Positions 8,762 to 16,780 of a stretch of DNA of 64,000 nucleotides are shown piece after piece. Numbering within the stretch: position 1 is the stretch's first letter; the number at the start of each line of letters is the position of its first letter. Source of the stretch: Maribacter vaceletii (GTDB taxonomy: Bacteria; Bacteroidota; Bacteroidia; Flavobacteriales; Flavobacteriaceae); contig NZ_RBIQ01000007.1 of NCBI RefSeq assembly GCF_003634105.1, positions 1,054,001-1,118,000 of the forward strand, read 5' to 3'. The notes below the pieces were generated by a model. It was not told the DNA's origin, did not search any database, and saw only the letters and a program-made list of their open reading frames with translations. A program made the translations under genes and the position numbers.

Positions 8762-9724
8762 ATGAATTTAACATTAATACCTATTCTAGTACTAGTTGCA
8801 GTAATTGTTTTCTCTGGAATTTTTATTGTAAAACAACAAACCGCAGTAATTATAGAAAGCTTCGGTAAATTTAGCAGCATTCGCCAATCTGGATTGCAAT
8901 TTAAAATTCCAATCGTACAGCGTATTGCAGGACGTGTAAGTTTAAAAATCCAACAATTAGATGTAATTGTAGAGACCAAAACTTTGGATGATGTATTTAC
9001 CAAAATAAAAGTATCTGTACAATATGTTGTTCATAAAGATAAAGTATATGATGCCTTCTATAAATTAGAATACCCACACGATCAAATAACTTCTTATGTT
9101 TTTGATGTGGTACGAGCTGAAGTTCCAAAAATGAAATTGGATGATGTTTTTGTAAAGAAAGATGATATTGCTATTGCGGTAAAAGCAGAACTACAAGAAG
9201 CGATGACCAATTACGGTTTTACAATTATTAAAACCTTAGTAACTGATATTGATCCAGATGCTCAGGTAAAAGAAGCAATGAATCGTATTAATGCTTCGGA
9301 ACGTGAAAAAATTGCTGCGCAGTTTGAAGGGGATGCTGCACGTATTTTAATTGTAGAAAAAGCAAAGGCAGAAGCAGAGAGCAAGCGTTTACAAGGACAA
9401 GGTATTGCAGACCAAAGACGTGAAATTGCTCGTGGTTTGGAAGAGTCTGTAGATGTTTTAAATAACGTTGGTATTAACTCTCAAGAAGCATCTGCTCTTA
9501 TTGTTGTTACACAACATTACGATACATTACAATCTATTGGAGAAGAAACAAACTCTAACTTAATATTATTACCAAACTCACCACAAGCTGGTAGTGATAT
9601 GTTAAATAATATGATTGCATCTTTCACAGCATCGAACCAAATTGGAGAAGCTATGAAAGAACAAAATGCTAAAAAAGGAATTGTAAATAAGAAGAAAGGG
9701 CCTTCTAATTCTGATAATTCTTAA
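8762..9724 (+). CDS. SPFH/band 7 domain membrane protein (stomatin/prohibitin-like)
   Basis: The 320-residue protein has one N-terminal transmembrane segment (about residues 4-24) followed by a band 7/SPFH domain (about 28-200), with the typical pattern of KQQTAVIIESFGKF and VKEAMNRINASEREK. An Ala/Glu-rich coiled coil (about 185-245) leads into a polar tail rich in Lys, Asn and Ser. Such proteins oligomerise on membranes and are often linked to protease regulation or membrane microdomains. No NfeD-type partner gene is adjacent, so a specific role cannot be given. A strong terminator follows the stop codon. Confidence 0.9.
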   Translation: MNLTLIPILVLVAVIVFSGIFIVKQQTAVIIESFGKFSSIRQSGLQFKIPIVQRIAGRVSLKIQQLDVIVETKTLDDVFTKIKVSVQYVVHKDKVYDAFYKLEYPHDQITSYVFDVVRAEVPKMKLDDVFVKKDDIAIAVKAELQEAMTNYGFTIIKTLVTDIDPDAQVKEAMNRINASEREKIAAQFEGDAARILIVEKAKAEAESKRLQGQGIADQRREIARGLEESVDVLNNVGINSQEASALIVVTQHYDTLQSIGEETNSNLILLPNSPQAGSDMLNNMIASFTASNQIGEAMKEQNAKKGIVNKKKGPSNSDNS

Positions 9725-9741
9725 GAATCTGGATTAATAAT

Positions 9742-9779
9742 AAAAGCCCGTTTGGAAGATTTTTCAAACGGGTTTTTTA
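9742..9779. terminator. Rho-independent terminator between the SPFH gene and the convergent PNPOx-like gene
   Basis: Stem CCCGTTTG (9747-9754) pairs with CAAACGGG (9765-9772) and is followed by a run of six T. An A-rich stretch on the other side lets it work in both directions. It lies between two convergent stop codons (9724 and 9780). Confidence 0.9.
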
Positions 9780-10442
9780 TTACAATTTGTTTTCTTCATA
9801 ATACTCCAAAACATGATTTGGAATAGTAACCTCATCAGAAAGCTTATCATCGGATATAGGTGGTAAAGCCACTTGTTTTACGGGGATAATACCCGCCCAA
9901 ATTGGCAAATCTTCATCTGCTTTTTCATCGGCTACACCAACATCTCTAATTTTAGCTGATGCAGTTTCAATGGTCATTTCTACAACCAAAGTAGCATTAC
10001 GTTCTTTATCAGACATAGGTCGTAGACTATCCCATCTATTTGGAATCATTTGATCTACAATAGCCTCCAAAATTTTATCTTTTTCTTCTAAATTATCTAT
10101 TCGTTTTACGGAACCAAATAAGGTAGCAGACCTATAATTCACAGAATGATGAAACCCTGAACGAGCAAGAACCAATCCATCTAAATGCATAATTGTCATA
10201 CTAGCCTCTTTAGCGTCTAACAAAGCAGTTAGCATTCTGTTTTTAAGAGAACCGTGTAAATACATTTTATCTTCTATTCTAGTGTAGGCCATAGGTATTG
10301 TAATTGCCTTATTATGGTAGATATAGGCAACATGTGCTATAAACCCAGCATCTATAATCGTATGTATAGTTTCTACATCATAGGAAGCTCTATTTGGGCC
10401 TCTCTTTACTTTATTTAAATCTGTAGTTTTATAAGTTTTCAT
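9780..10442 (-). CDS. Pyridoxamine 5'-phosphate oxidase family protein (FMN-binding split barrel)
   Basis: The 220-residue protein has the flavin-binding split-barrel fold of the PNPOx-like/NimA-type group. It shows the RGPNRASYD opening motif, a central PMAYTRIEDKMYLHGS block and the SGFHHSVNYRSATLFG block. Members bind FMN or related flavins; the substrate is not evident. It starts two bases after a DUF1272 gene and both are divergent from a MocR/PdxR-type regulator at 10926. This arrangement is usual for such regulators and suggests vitamin B6-linked control, an inference from context. Confidence 0.85.
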   Translation of the reverse strand: MKTYKTTDLNKVKRGPNRASYDVETIHTIIDAGFIAHVAYIYHNKAITIPMAYTRIEDKMYLHGSLKNRMLTALLDAKEASMTIMHLDGLVLARSGFHHSVNYRSATLFGSVKRIDNLEEKDKILEAIVDQMIPNRWDSLRPMSDKERNATLVVEMTIETASAKIRDVGVADEKADEDLPIWAGIIPVKQVALPPISDDKLSDEVTIPNHVLEYYEENKL

Positions 10443-10444
10443 CC

Positions 10445-10735
10445 TTATCTATTTTCCGGTGTTATATGTTTAAATTCCTCTAATACAATTTTAAATTTCT
10501 CTGGTACTACTGGTTTAAATACCTTGACGACAGTAGCAGGATTATTATTTAATTCCTTCTTAGGGCGAATTGGACGTTTTTCAAAACCACCACCGCAATT
10601 AGGGCAAACATTATGTAAAATGTTCGTTACACAGTCCTCACAAAAAGTACATTCATAAGTACATATTCTTGCGTCCAAACTATCTGCTGGCAAAAATGTA
10701 TCACAATTTTCGCAACTTGGTCTTATCTGTAGCAT
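10445..10735 (-). CDS. DUF1272 domain zinc-ribbon-like protein, 96 aa
   Basis: A small protein dominated by cysteine pairs: C8/C11, C25/C29, C32/C35 and C44/C47, with the CPNCGGGFEKRP block typical of DUF1272. The spacing suggests two zinc sites. The C-terminal 40 residues are polar. Its stop is two bases from the start of the PNPOx-like gene, so the two are very likely co-transcribed. The function of DUF1272 is not established. The 190-bp gap upstream holds the divergent regulator's probable operator and a structured repeat. Confidence 0.88.
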   Translation of the reverse strand: MLQIRPSCENCDTFLPADSLDARICTYECTFCEDCVTNILHNVCPNCGGGFEKRPIRPKKELNNNPATVVKVFKPVVPEKFKIVLEEFKHITPENR

Positions 10736-10770
10736 AGCCTTTAATTTAAAATTAGCACGTATTGATATAA

Positions 10771-10866
10771 TAAACTACCTCGGGGCAAGCTCATGATATA
10801 TTGAAATGAAATTCATGTTTAATTTCGACGCAAGCGTCGAAATATTAAAATCTCGATTATCGAGTA
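10771..10866 (+). repeat. Structured 96-bp intergenic repeat, copy 1
   Basis: The element begins TAAACTACCTCGGGGCAAGC, then after a less conserved spacer has a hairpin (10822-10843, a 10-bp stem ending in the bases TTTCGACGC, AA loop) and a small palindrome CTCGATTATCGAG (10852-10864). A second copy in opposite orientation is at 19253-19348, with the same three blocks at the same spacing. In the second copy the hairpin stem has a C-G pair changed to G-C, which keeps the pairing. It lies between divergent genes. I know no named family for it. Confidence 0.7.
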
Positions 10867-10880
10867 AAATTAATATATTA

Positions 10881-10925
10881 GTGGACTACCAAAGTAATCC
10901 AGTGTTTAAATAGAACATAGTCCAG
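10881..10925. promoter_or_regulatory. Candidate operator of the MocR/PdxR-type regulator
   Basis: Two direct copies of TA(A/G)TCCAG lie at 10895-10902 and 10918-10925, a 23-bp period. A third, inverted copy (GTGGACTA) is at 10881-10888; it forms a perfect 7-bp inverted repeat with the last copy. The sites end at the base before the regulator's start codon. MocR-type regulators are known to bind direct repeats in divergent promoters, so autoregulation and control of the DUF1272/PNPOx pair are likely. Confidence 0.45.
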
Positions 10926-12410
10926 ATGATTCCATACAAATCTATCATTCAAATAAATAAAGAAAAAGATACCGCCATATACTTGCAGTTAACCAGCGCA
11001 TTTATTGGTTTAATAAAAGATGGTACATTAATTTCCGGAGCAAAATTGCCAAGTTCAAGAACATTATCTCAATTATTAGAAATTCATAGAAAAACGGTAC
11101 TTGCTTCCTATGAAGAATTACAACTACAAGGTTGGATTACCACAGTGCCGCAAAAAGGAACTTTTGTGAGTTCTAAGGTTCCCATTATTGTTCAAAAAGA
11201 TTTTTTACAAAATAAAAAAACTACTAAAAGTGAAAAAGCTGGATTTTCATTTTATAAGAATAAGCACTTAATAGCACATGAAGAAAAAGTAGCCAATAGT
11301 ACCATTTATATAAATGATGGTATTCCAGATACAAGATTGGCTCCGCTAAAAGAACTTGCTATTATTTATAGGAATGTTGTAGTTAAAAAAAATACCTTAC
11401 AGTTTATTAATTATGGTACTGCACACGGGAACAAGGATTTAAGGAAAAATATTGCAAAATACTTAAATGAAACAAGGGGATTAAAAATTACAAAAGATAA
11501 TGTGCTAATTACACGAGGAAGCCAAATGGGAATATATCTTTCGGCGAAATTAATTCTCAAACCAGAAGATATTATCGTAGTTGGAGATACCAATTACATA
11601 TCTGCAGATAGAACTTTTCTTAATCATGGTGCCTCTATAAAAAGGATACCTGTAGACAACGATGGTCTTTGTATTTCATCATTAAAAAAATTATGCTCAG
11701 AAAATACTATTAAAGCAATTTATATAACCTCACACCATCATCACCCTACAACGGTCACTTTATCGGCAGAACGTAGAATTAAAATTTTGCAATTAGCCGA
11801 AAAATACAAATTTGCTATTTTGGAAGATGATTATGATTATGACTTTCATTATAACCATTCTCCAATTCTTCCATTAGCGAGTCATGATTGTAATGGAAAT
11901 GTAATTTATCTAGGATCCATATGTAAAAGTGTTGCTCCAGTATTTAGAGTAGGTTATATGATTGCGACAAAAGATGTAATTGATGAAGCAGCAACAAGAC
12001 GTAAATATATGGATAGGCAAGGAGATGCTCTTTTGGAAATTACATTTTCTAAATTTATAGCAAGCGGAGATTTACAAAGACATACCAATAAGGTTTTAAA
12101 AATATATAAAGAACGAAGAGATTTTTTCTGTAAACGGTTAAAAGAAGAAGTATCAGAATTTATAAAGTTTGAAATTCCGAATGGAGGTATGGCCGTTTGG
12201 GTACAACTTAATAAAAAATACAATTGGGGAGATGTTTCTAGAATTTCCCAAAAATACAAGCTGGTAATTACTGATTGGAAAAATTATGATCCAATAAATT
12301 CCGGACACAATGGAATGCGCTTTGGTTTTGCTTCTTATACTATAGAAGAAATACAAAATTTAGTATTGCAATTAAAAAAGACATTCTTAGAAGTCAAAAA
12401 ACTAAAATAA
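10926..12410 (+). CDS. MocR/PdxR-type GntR regulator with aminotransferase-like domain
   Basis: The 494-residue protein fuses an N-terminal GntR winged helix-turn-helix (about residues 10-80, with SGAKLPSSRTLSQLL and the GWITTVPQKGTF wing) to a fold-type I aminotransferase-like domain (about 115-490). The PLP-binding lysine is probably K334 in the GSICKS motif, and D302 in the EDDYDYDF motif would contact the PLP pyridine nitrogen. MocR proteins sense PLP or amino compounds rather than act as enzymes. The divergent PNPOx-like gene makes a PdxR-like role plausible. A bidirectional terminator follows. Confidence 0.9.
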   Translation: MIPYKSIIQINKEKDTAIYLQLTSAFIGLIKDGTLISGAKLPSSRTLSQLLEIHRKTVLASYEELQLQGWITTVPQKGTFVSSKVPIIVQKDFLQNKKTTKSEKAGFSFYKNKHLIAHEEKVANSTIYINDGIPDTRLAPLKELAIIYRNVVVKKNTLQFINYGTAHGNKDLRKNIAKYLNETRGLKITKDNVLITRGSQMGIYLSAKLILKPEDIIVVGDTNYISADRTFLNHGASIKRIPVDNDGLCISSLKKLCSENTIKAIYITSHHHHPTTVTLSAERRIKILQLAEKYKFAILEDDYDYDFHYNHSPILPLASHDCNGNVIYLGSICKSVAPVFRVGYMIATKDVIDEAATRRKYMDRQGDALLEITFSKFIASGDLQRHTNKVLKIYKERRDFFCKRLKEEVSEFIKFEIPNGGMAVWVQLNKKYNWGDVSRISQKYKLVITDWKNYDPINSGHNGMRFGFASYTIEEIQNLVLQLKKTFLEVKKLK

Positions 12411-12494
12411 AGCAGTTACATAACTCTAATAGAACACAGCTTTATATTGACCTTAAAATTATATAAAAACACGTGAAAACGCTTTAAAAAAAGG

Positions 12495-12536
12495 CAATAC
12501 AATAAAAAATACCAATTGATATTTTTTATTGTATTG
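12495..12536. terminator. Bidirectional terminator between the MocR-type gene and glnS
   Basis: A perfect 17-bp stem (12495-12511 with 12520-12536) around an 8-base loop, rich in A on one arm and T on the other. It lies between two convergent genes, so it can stop transcription from both sides. Confidence 0.85.
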
Positions 12537-12551
12537 ATAAAATTTATACTC

Positions 12552-14234
12552 CTATTTTTCAGAAATTTTTGCCCAAGAATCCCTTAAGCCAACTGTTTTG
12601 TTAAAAACTAATTTTTCGGTGGTAGAATCTTTATCTACACAAAAATAACCCATACGTTGAAATTGAACTCTATCTCCAATTTTTGCATCTTTAAGGTGTG
12701 GTTCTAACAATCCTGTAATAACTTGTAAAGAATCTGGATTTACAAATTCCATAAAATCCTTGTCTTTATGGGTATCTGGACTTTCCTCTGTAAAAAGACG
12801 ATCGTATAAACGAACTTCTGCCTTCAAAGCATGTTTTATAGAAACCCAATGTAAGGTTCCTTTTACTTTTCTAAGGCTCTCCTCTGTGCCACTACCACTC
12901 TTACTTTTTGGGTCATAGGTACATTGTACTTCTATAATATTCCCATCGGTATCTTTTGTACAGGACTCTGCCTTAATTATATATGCATTCTTTAAACGTA
13001 CCTCTTTACCTAACTTAAGTCTAAAGAATTTCTTATTTGCTTCTTCTCTAAAATCTTCTTTTTCTATGTAAAACTCTCTAGAAAAAGGGACTTTTCTAGA
13101 ACCAGCAGTTTCATCTTCAGGATTATTTTCAGCGTCTAACCATTCCTCTTCTCCTTCCGGATAATTAGTAATTACCACTTTTAAAGGGTCTAAAACACCC
13201 ATTACTCTAGGAGCAATTTTATTTAAATGGTTACGAACTTGAAATTCTAATAAAGAAACATCAATTAAATTATCTCTTTTTGCTATACCTATAGTCTCTG
13301 TAAAATTACGGATAGATTCTGGAGTATACCCTCTTCTGCGTAACCCAGAAATGGTTGGCATTCTTGGATCATCCCAAGAATTTACCACGCCATTTTCTAC
13401 TAATTGCGCCAATTTTCTTTTACTAACAACAGTATGACTTAAATTTCTACGAGCAAACTCTCTTTGTTTTGGCCTCACTTTTTTCTCATCATATACTTGG
13501 TCTAAAAACCAATCATACAATTCGCGATGCATAGCAAATTCTAATGTACAAAAGGAATGCGAAACCTGTTCTATATAATCACTCTCTCCATGGGTCCAAT
13601 CATACATGGGGTAAATACACCAATCGGTATTTGTTCTATGGTGTGCTTTGTGTAACACACGATACATGATAGGATCGCGCATAAGCATATTGGAAGAAGA
13701 CATATCTATTTTAGCACGTAGAACATGAGTTCCTTCTTCAAAATCTCCTTTTTTCATTTGATTAAAAAGCGCTAAATTTTCTTCTACAGAACGATCTCTA
13801 TTAGGACTATTCATCCCAGGATCTGTAGGTGTGCCTTTTTGAGCTGCCATTTCTTCAGAAGACTGATCATCTACATATGCCTTTCCTTTTTTAACTAAAT
13901 AAATAGCCCAATCATATAGTTGCTGGAAGTAATCTGACGCATACCGTTCGGTATCCCATTGATAACCTAACCACTCTACGTCTCTTTTAATAGCATCTAC
14001 AAACTCTTGCTCTTCTTTTGCGGGGTTTGTATCATCAAAACGCAGATTTACAGGTGCATTATAACGTAATCCAAGTCCAAAATTTAAAGATATGGAACTA
14101 GCATGTCCTATGTGTAAATATCCATTTGGTTCTGGTGGAAAACGAAAGCGCAAATGCTCTTTAGGAAAATTATTTGCTAGATCTTCCTCAACAATATGCT
14201 CAATAAAATTTAACGGTTTTGAATCGTCGCTCAT
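12552..14234 (-). CDS. glnS: Glutamine--tRNA ligase
   Basis: The 560-residue class I synthetase charges tRNA-Gln; the length matches the E. coli enzyme (about 554). The HIGH signature is in PEPNGYLHIGHA and the KMSKS-type motif is VVSKRK. Glutamine-specific blocks such as RFDDTNPAKEEQEFVDAI and SHSFCTLEFAMHRELYDWF are present. The C-terminal part carries the anticodon-binding beta-barrels. The gene stands alone; a -7-like TACTTTTG lies about 20 bases upstream of its start on the minus strand, and a bidirectional terminator follows. Confidence 0.97.
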   Translation of the reverse strand: MSDDSKPLNFIEHIVEEDLANNFPKEHLRFRFPPEPNGYLHIGHASSISLNFGLGLRYNAPVNLRFDDTNPAKEEQEFVDAIKRDVEWLGYQWDTERYASDYFQQLYDWAIYLVKKGKAYVDDQSSEEMAAQKGTPTDPGMNSPNRDRSVEENLALFNQMKKGDFEEGTHVLRAKIDMSSSNMLMRDPIMYRVLHKAHHRTNTDWCIYPMYDWTHGESDYIEQVSHSFCTLEFAMHRELYDWFLDQVYDEKKVRPKQREFARRNLSHTVVSKRKLAQLVENGVVNSWDDPRMPTISGLRRRGYTPESIRNFTETIGIAKRDNLIDVSLLEFQVRNHLNKIAPRVMGVLDPLKVVITNYPEGEEEWLDAENNPEDETAGSRKVPFSREFYIEKEDFREEANKKFFRLKLGKEVRLKNAYIIKAESCTKDTDGNIIEVQCTYDPKSKSGSGTEESLRKVKGTLHWVSIKHALKAEVRLYDRLFTEESPDTHKDKDFMEFVNPDSLQVITGLLEPHLKDAKIGDRVQFQRMGYFCVDKDSTTEKLVFNKTVGLRDSWAKISEK

Positions 14235-14254
14235 TCTTTCTAATCTTTAGTCTG

Positions 14255-14262
14255 CAAAAGTA
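14255..14262 (-). promoter_or_regulatory. Candidate -7 element of glnS
   Basis: Minus-strand TACTTTTG matches TAnnTTTG exactly and is 20 bases before the glnS start. No clear TTTG is seen 19-20 bases further upstream, so the call rests on the -7 alone. Confidence 0.4.
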
Positions 14263-14523
14263 GCAAAAATGCAGTAATACTGGTACATTAAAAAGTACAG
14301 ACTCTATAAAAAATGCGTTTCACAACACATTTAAATACCCATACAACATTAAATTCTATAGCCCTTAAATAATTAACATATTTGTGTTTATTACTTATAA
14401 AGTGTAAAAAAGTGGGGTTCAAATGCGTTATTTTCAAAATTTTTACGTTATGGAACGACAGTAAAAACACTTTTAAGTAAAAATACGGCCCAATATAGTA
14501 GTAACCCAAAACTACATCTACTT

Positions 14524-16776
14524 ATGAAACAAAGACTAACTTACGGCAATGCATTACTCTTAATGCTTTTTATTTTTCTTGGTGCAACAACACTTAGCGC
14601 ACAAGCAATTGTATTAAATGCACCAACTCCTGCTGATAATCCAAACCTATCCGGAAACTCACCTTGGGGAAATATTTGCGCAGGTAATGGCGGTTTTAAC
14701 CAATACTATGCAAACATTAAATGGGCAGGTACAGCAAACACTAACAATGAATTTATTTTAGAACTTTCAGACGCTAATGGAGATTTTAGTTCTCCAACAG
14801 AGTTAGCAAAAGCAACCGATAAAAACACTACTACAGATTTTGATATAGAATTTGCTATACCCACAACAACAAGAGGGCAGGGGTATAAAATGAGAGTTCG
14901 TAGTACGGATCCAGAAAAAACTAGTCCAGAGTCTGCAGCATACAGCATGTATTACATGGATGTAACAAATAACTTAAATATTAGTGAAGCTGGTGATGGT
15001 GTTCCTCCAGGAAATATATGTAGTGAAAATCCTATTACACTACAAGTGGATAATATATCTAATCCTGAAACGTATCAATACATTTGGTATAGAAGTGGTA
15101 CCGAATTAACTTCAGAAAAAGGACATACTATAAGTGTAACCCAAAGTGGTATTTATAATGCGTTTATAGATTATGGTCCAGAATGTACTGGATCTGGTAA
15201 TACAGATTCTAATTGGGTAGATGTTACAATTGGAGCAACAGGTTCTGGTATAGCAATTAACTCCCCTTCTAAAACTGCTTTATGTAATGGAGATACCGAA
15301 ACACTTACCATGAATTTAACAGACCCTAGTTGGTCTTACCAATGGTATAAAGATAGTGCTGCTATTTCTGGAGCAATTACAGAAACGTTTATAATTGATG
15401 CAAGCGTTGCAGGATTTGAAGGAGATTACCAAGTAGAAATATCTGGTGCAGGAATTTGTACCGAAAAATCTGGTGCGGTTACCATAACAAATGCTGATAA
15501 TTTTACAATAACAAGAAACAATAGTGCCAATGTAGTGGTGTTACCATCACAACCAGAAACCTTAAGTGTATCTACAACAGCAATTACACCAAGTTACCAA
15601 TGGTATAGAAACAATACTATAATAAGTGGCGCAACAAATAGCACTTTAGATATTACACAAGAAGGTTCTTATTATGTAGAAGTAACACAGTCAGGTGGTA
15701 CTTGCCCAGGTACCATAAGAAATTCTGAAACAACAACAGCTGTAGTTCCTGCATCTTTTGAGATTATTGCAGATTATCAATCAAATTATACGGCATGTGT
15801 TGCAACCTCTATTGTTTTAGAAGTAAAAACCATTAATGCTATAGCAGATGACGGTAGTAAAACAGATGTTACCACTTCTATTATAGACAGTTTTACCTAC
15901 CAATGGAAAAAAGATGGTGTAGATATTTCTGGAGCAACTAGTAAAACTATTAGCTTAACTGATACCTCTGAGAATGGTGATTATACAATAGAGGGTACTA
16001 TTGCAACCTATAATGATACTTCAGATACATTGCCGGTACAATTATTAACTAATGAAACGGTAACTATTAGCAGTACAAGTACTATTTATTGTAGCTCTAG
16101 TGATGTTATTACTATTTCAACAACAAAAGATTTAAGTACAGAAACATATGCTTGGGAACTTAATAATTCTTCTGTAAGTACTTCTGGAGCAACATTAAAT
16201 GTTACCGCGCCAGGAACGTATAGGTTAGCTATAGATAAAAACGGTTGTACCTTATATTCTAATGAGGTGGTAATTTCTACATTAGACCCAAGTCTTATAA
16301 CTTTAGATGTAGACGGAGAAATAATTTTTCCAGAAGGTAGTTCTAAAACAGTTACTGCAAGTGGTGGTACAGCATACCGTTGGTTAGATACTAATGGTAT
16401 AGAATTAGGGTCAACTAACTCATACACATTTACGCAAGAAGGAGAATATGTATTAATAGCAAATATTGATAACTGCGAAATAAGCAAACCACTTACGGTA
16501 GTTTATCAAGATTTATTTAATGTTCCTAATGTAATAACTCCTAACGGAGATGGAGCAAATGACCAATGGGTTATTCCAAATACCTATTCTAACAAACAAG
16601 ATATAAATGTTGTTATCTATACGGATAAAGGTGTAGAGTTACTTAATGAAAATGGCTACCAAAACAACTGGCCAGAATCTACAACAACATTTGCTAAACA
16701 AAATATGGTATTCTATTATGTTATCAAGAATGCCAACGAAACTCTTAAACAAGGTACAATTACAGTTATCCGTTAA
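14524..16776 (+). CDS. sprC: SprC-like gliding-cluster protein with Ig-like domains and T9SS C-terminal domain
   Basis: A 750-residue exported protein. It has a signal peptide (about residues 1-26, ending TTLSAQA), then a series of Ig/PKD-like beta-sandwich modules marked by repeated YQWYKD/YQWYRN motifs, and a C-terminal gliding-motility-associated sorting domain (from about residue 664, NVPNVITPNGDGANDQW). In Flavobacterium johnsoniae sprC and sprD precede sprB and support SprB-dependent motility; the same order is seen here. The next gene starts four bases downstream. The sprC symbol rests on position, size and domain type rather than on alignment. Confidence 0.82.
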   Translation: MKQRLTYGNALLLMLFIFLGATTLSAQAIVLNAPTPADNPNLSGNSPWGNICAGNGGFNQYYANIKWAGTANTNNEFILELSDANGDFSSPTELAKATDKNTTTDFDIEFAIPTTTRGQGYKMRVRSTDPEKTSPESAAYSMYYMDVTNNLNISEAGDGVPPGNICSENPITLQVDNISNPETYQYIWYRSGTELTSEKGHTISVTQSGIYNAFIDYGPECTGSGNTDSNWVDVTIGATGSGIAINSPSKTALCNGDTETLTMNLTDPSWSYQWYKDSAAISGAITETFIIDASVAGFEGDYQVEISGAGICTEKSGAVTITNADNFTITRNNSANVVVLPSQPETLSVSTTAITPSYQWYRNNTIISGATNSTLDITQEGSYYVEVTQSGGTCPGTIRNSETTTAVVPASFEIIADYQSNYTACVATSIVLEVKTINAIADDGSKTDVTTSIIDSFTYQWKKDGVDISGATSKTISLTDTSENGDYTIEGTIATYNDTSDTLPVQLLTNETVTISSTSTIYCSSSDVITISTTKDLSTETYAWELNNSSVSTSGATLNVTAPGTYRLAIDKNGCTLYSNEVVISTLDPSLITLDVDGEIIFPEGSSKTVTASGGTAYRWLDTNGIELGSTNSYTFTQEGEYVLIANIDNCEISKPLTVVYQDLFNVPNVITPNGDGANDQWVIPNTYSNKQDINVVIYTDKGVELLNENGYQNNWPESTTTFAKQNMVFYYVIKNANETLKQGTITVIR

Positions 16777-16780
16777 CAAG

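Noticed and set aside
14288-14509. 73-codon open frame on the minus strand upstream of sprC
   Set aside because: It lies in the divergent glnS/sprC gap. The translated sequence is an Ile/Phe/Tyr/His-rich string typical of AT-rich non-coding DNA, with no family resemblance.
16646-16780. N-terminal extension of the SprD-like gene
   Set aside because: The extra 45 codons overlap sprC out of frame; the ATG at 16781 gives a standard signal peptide.
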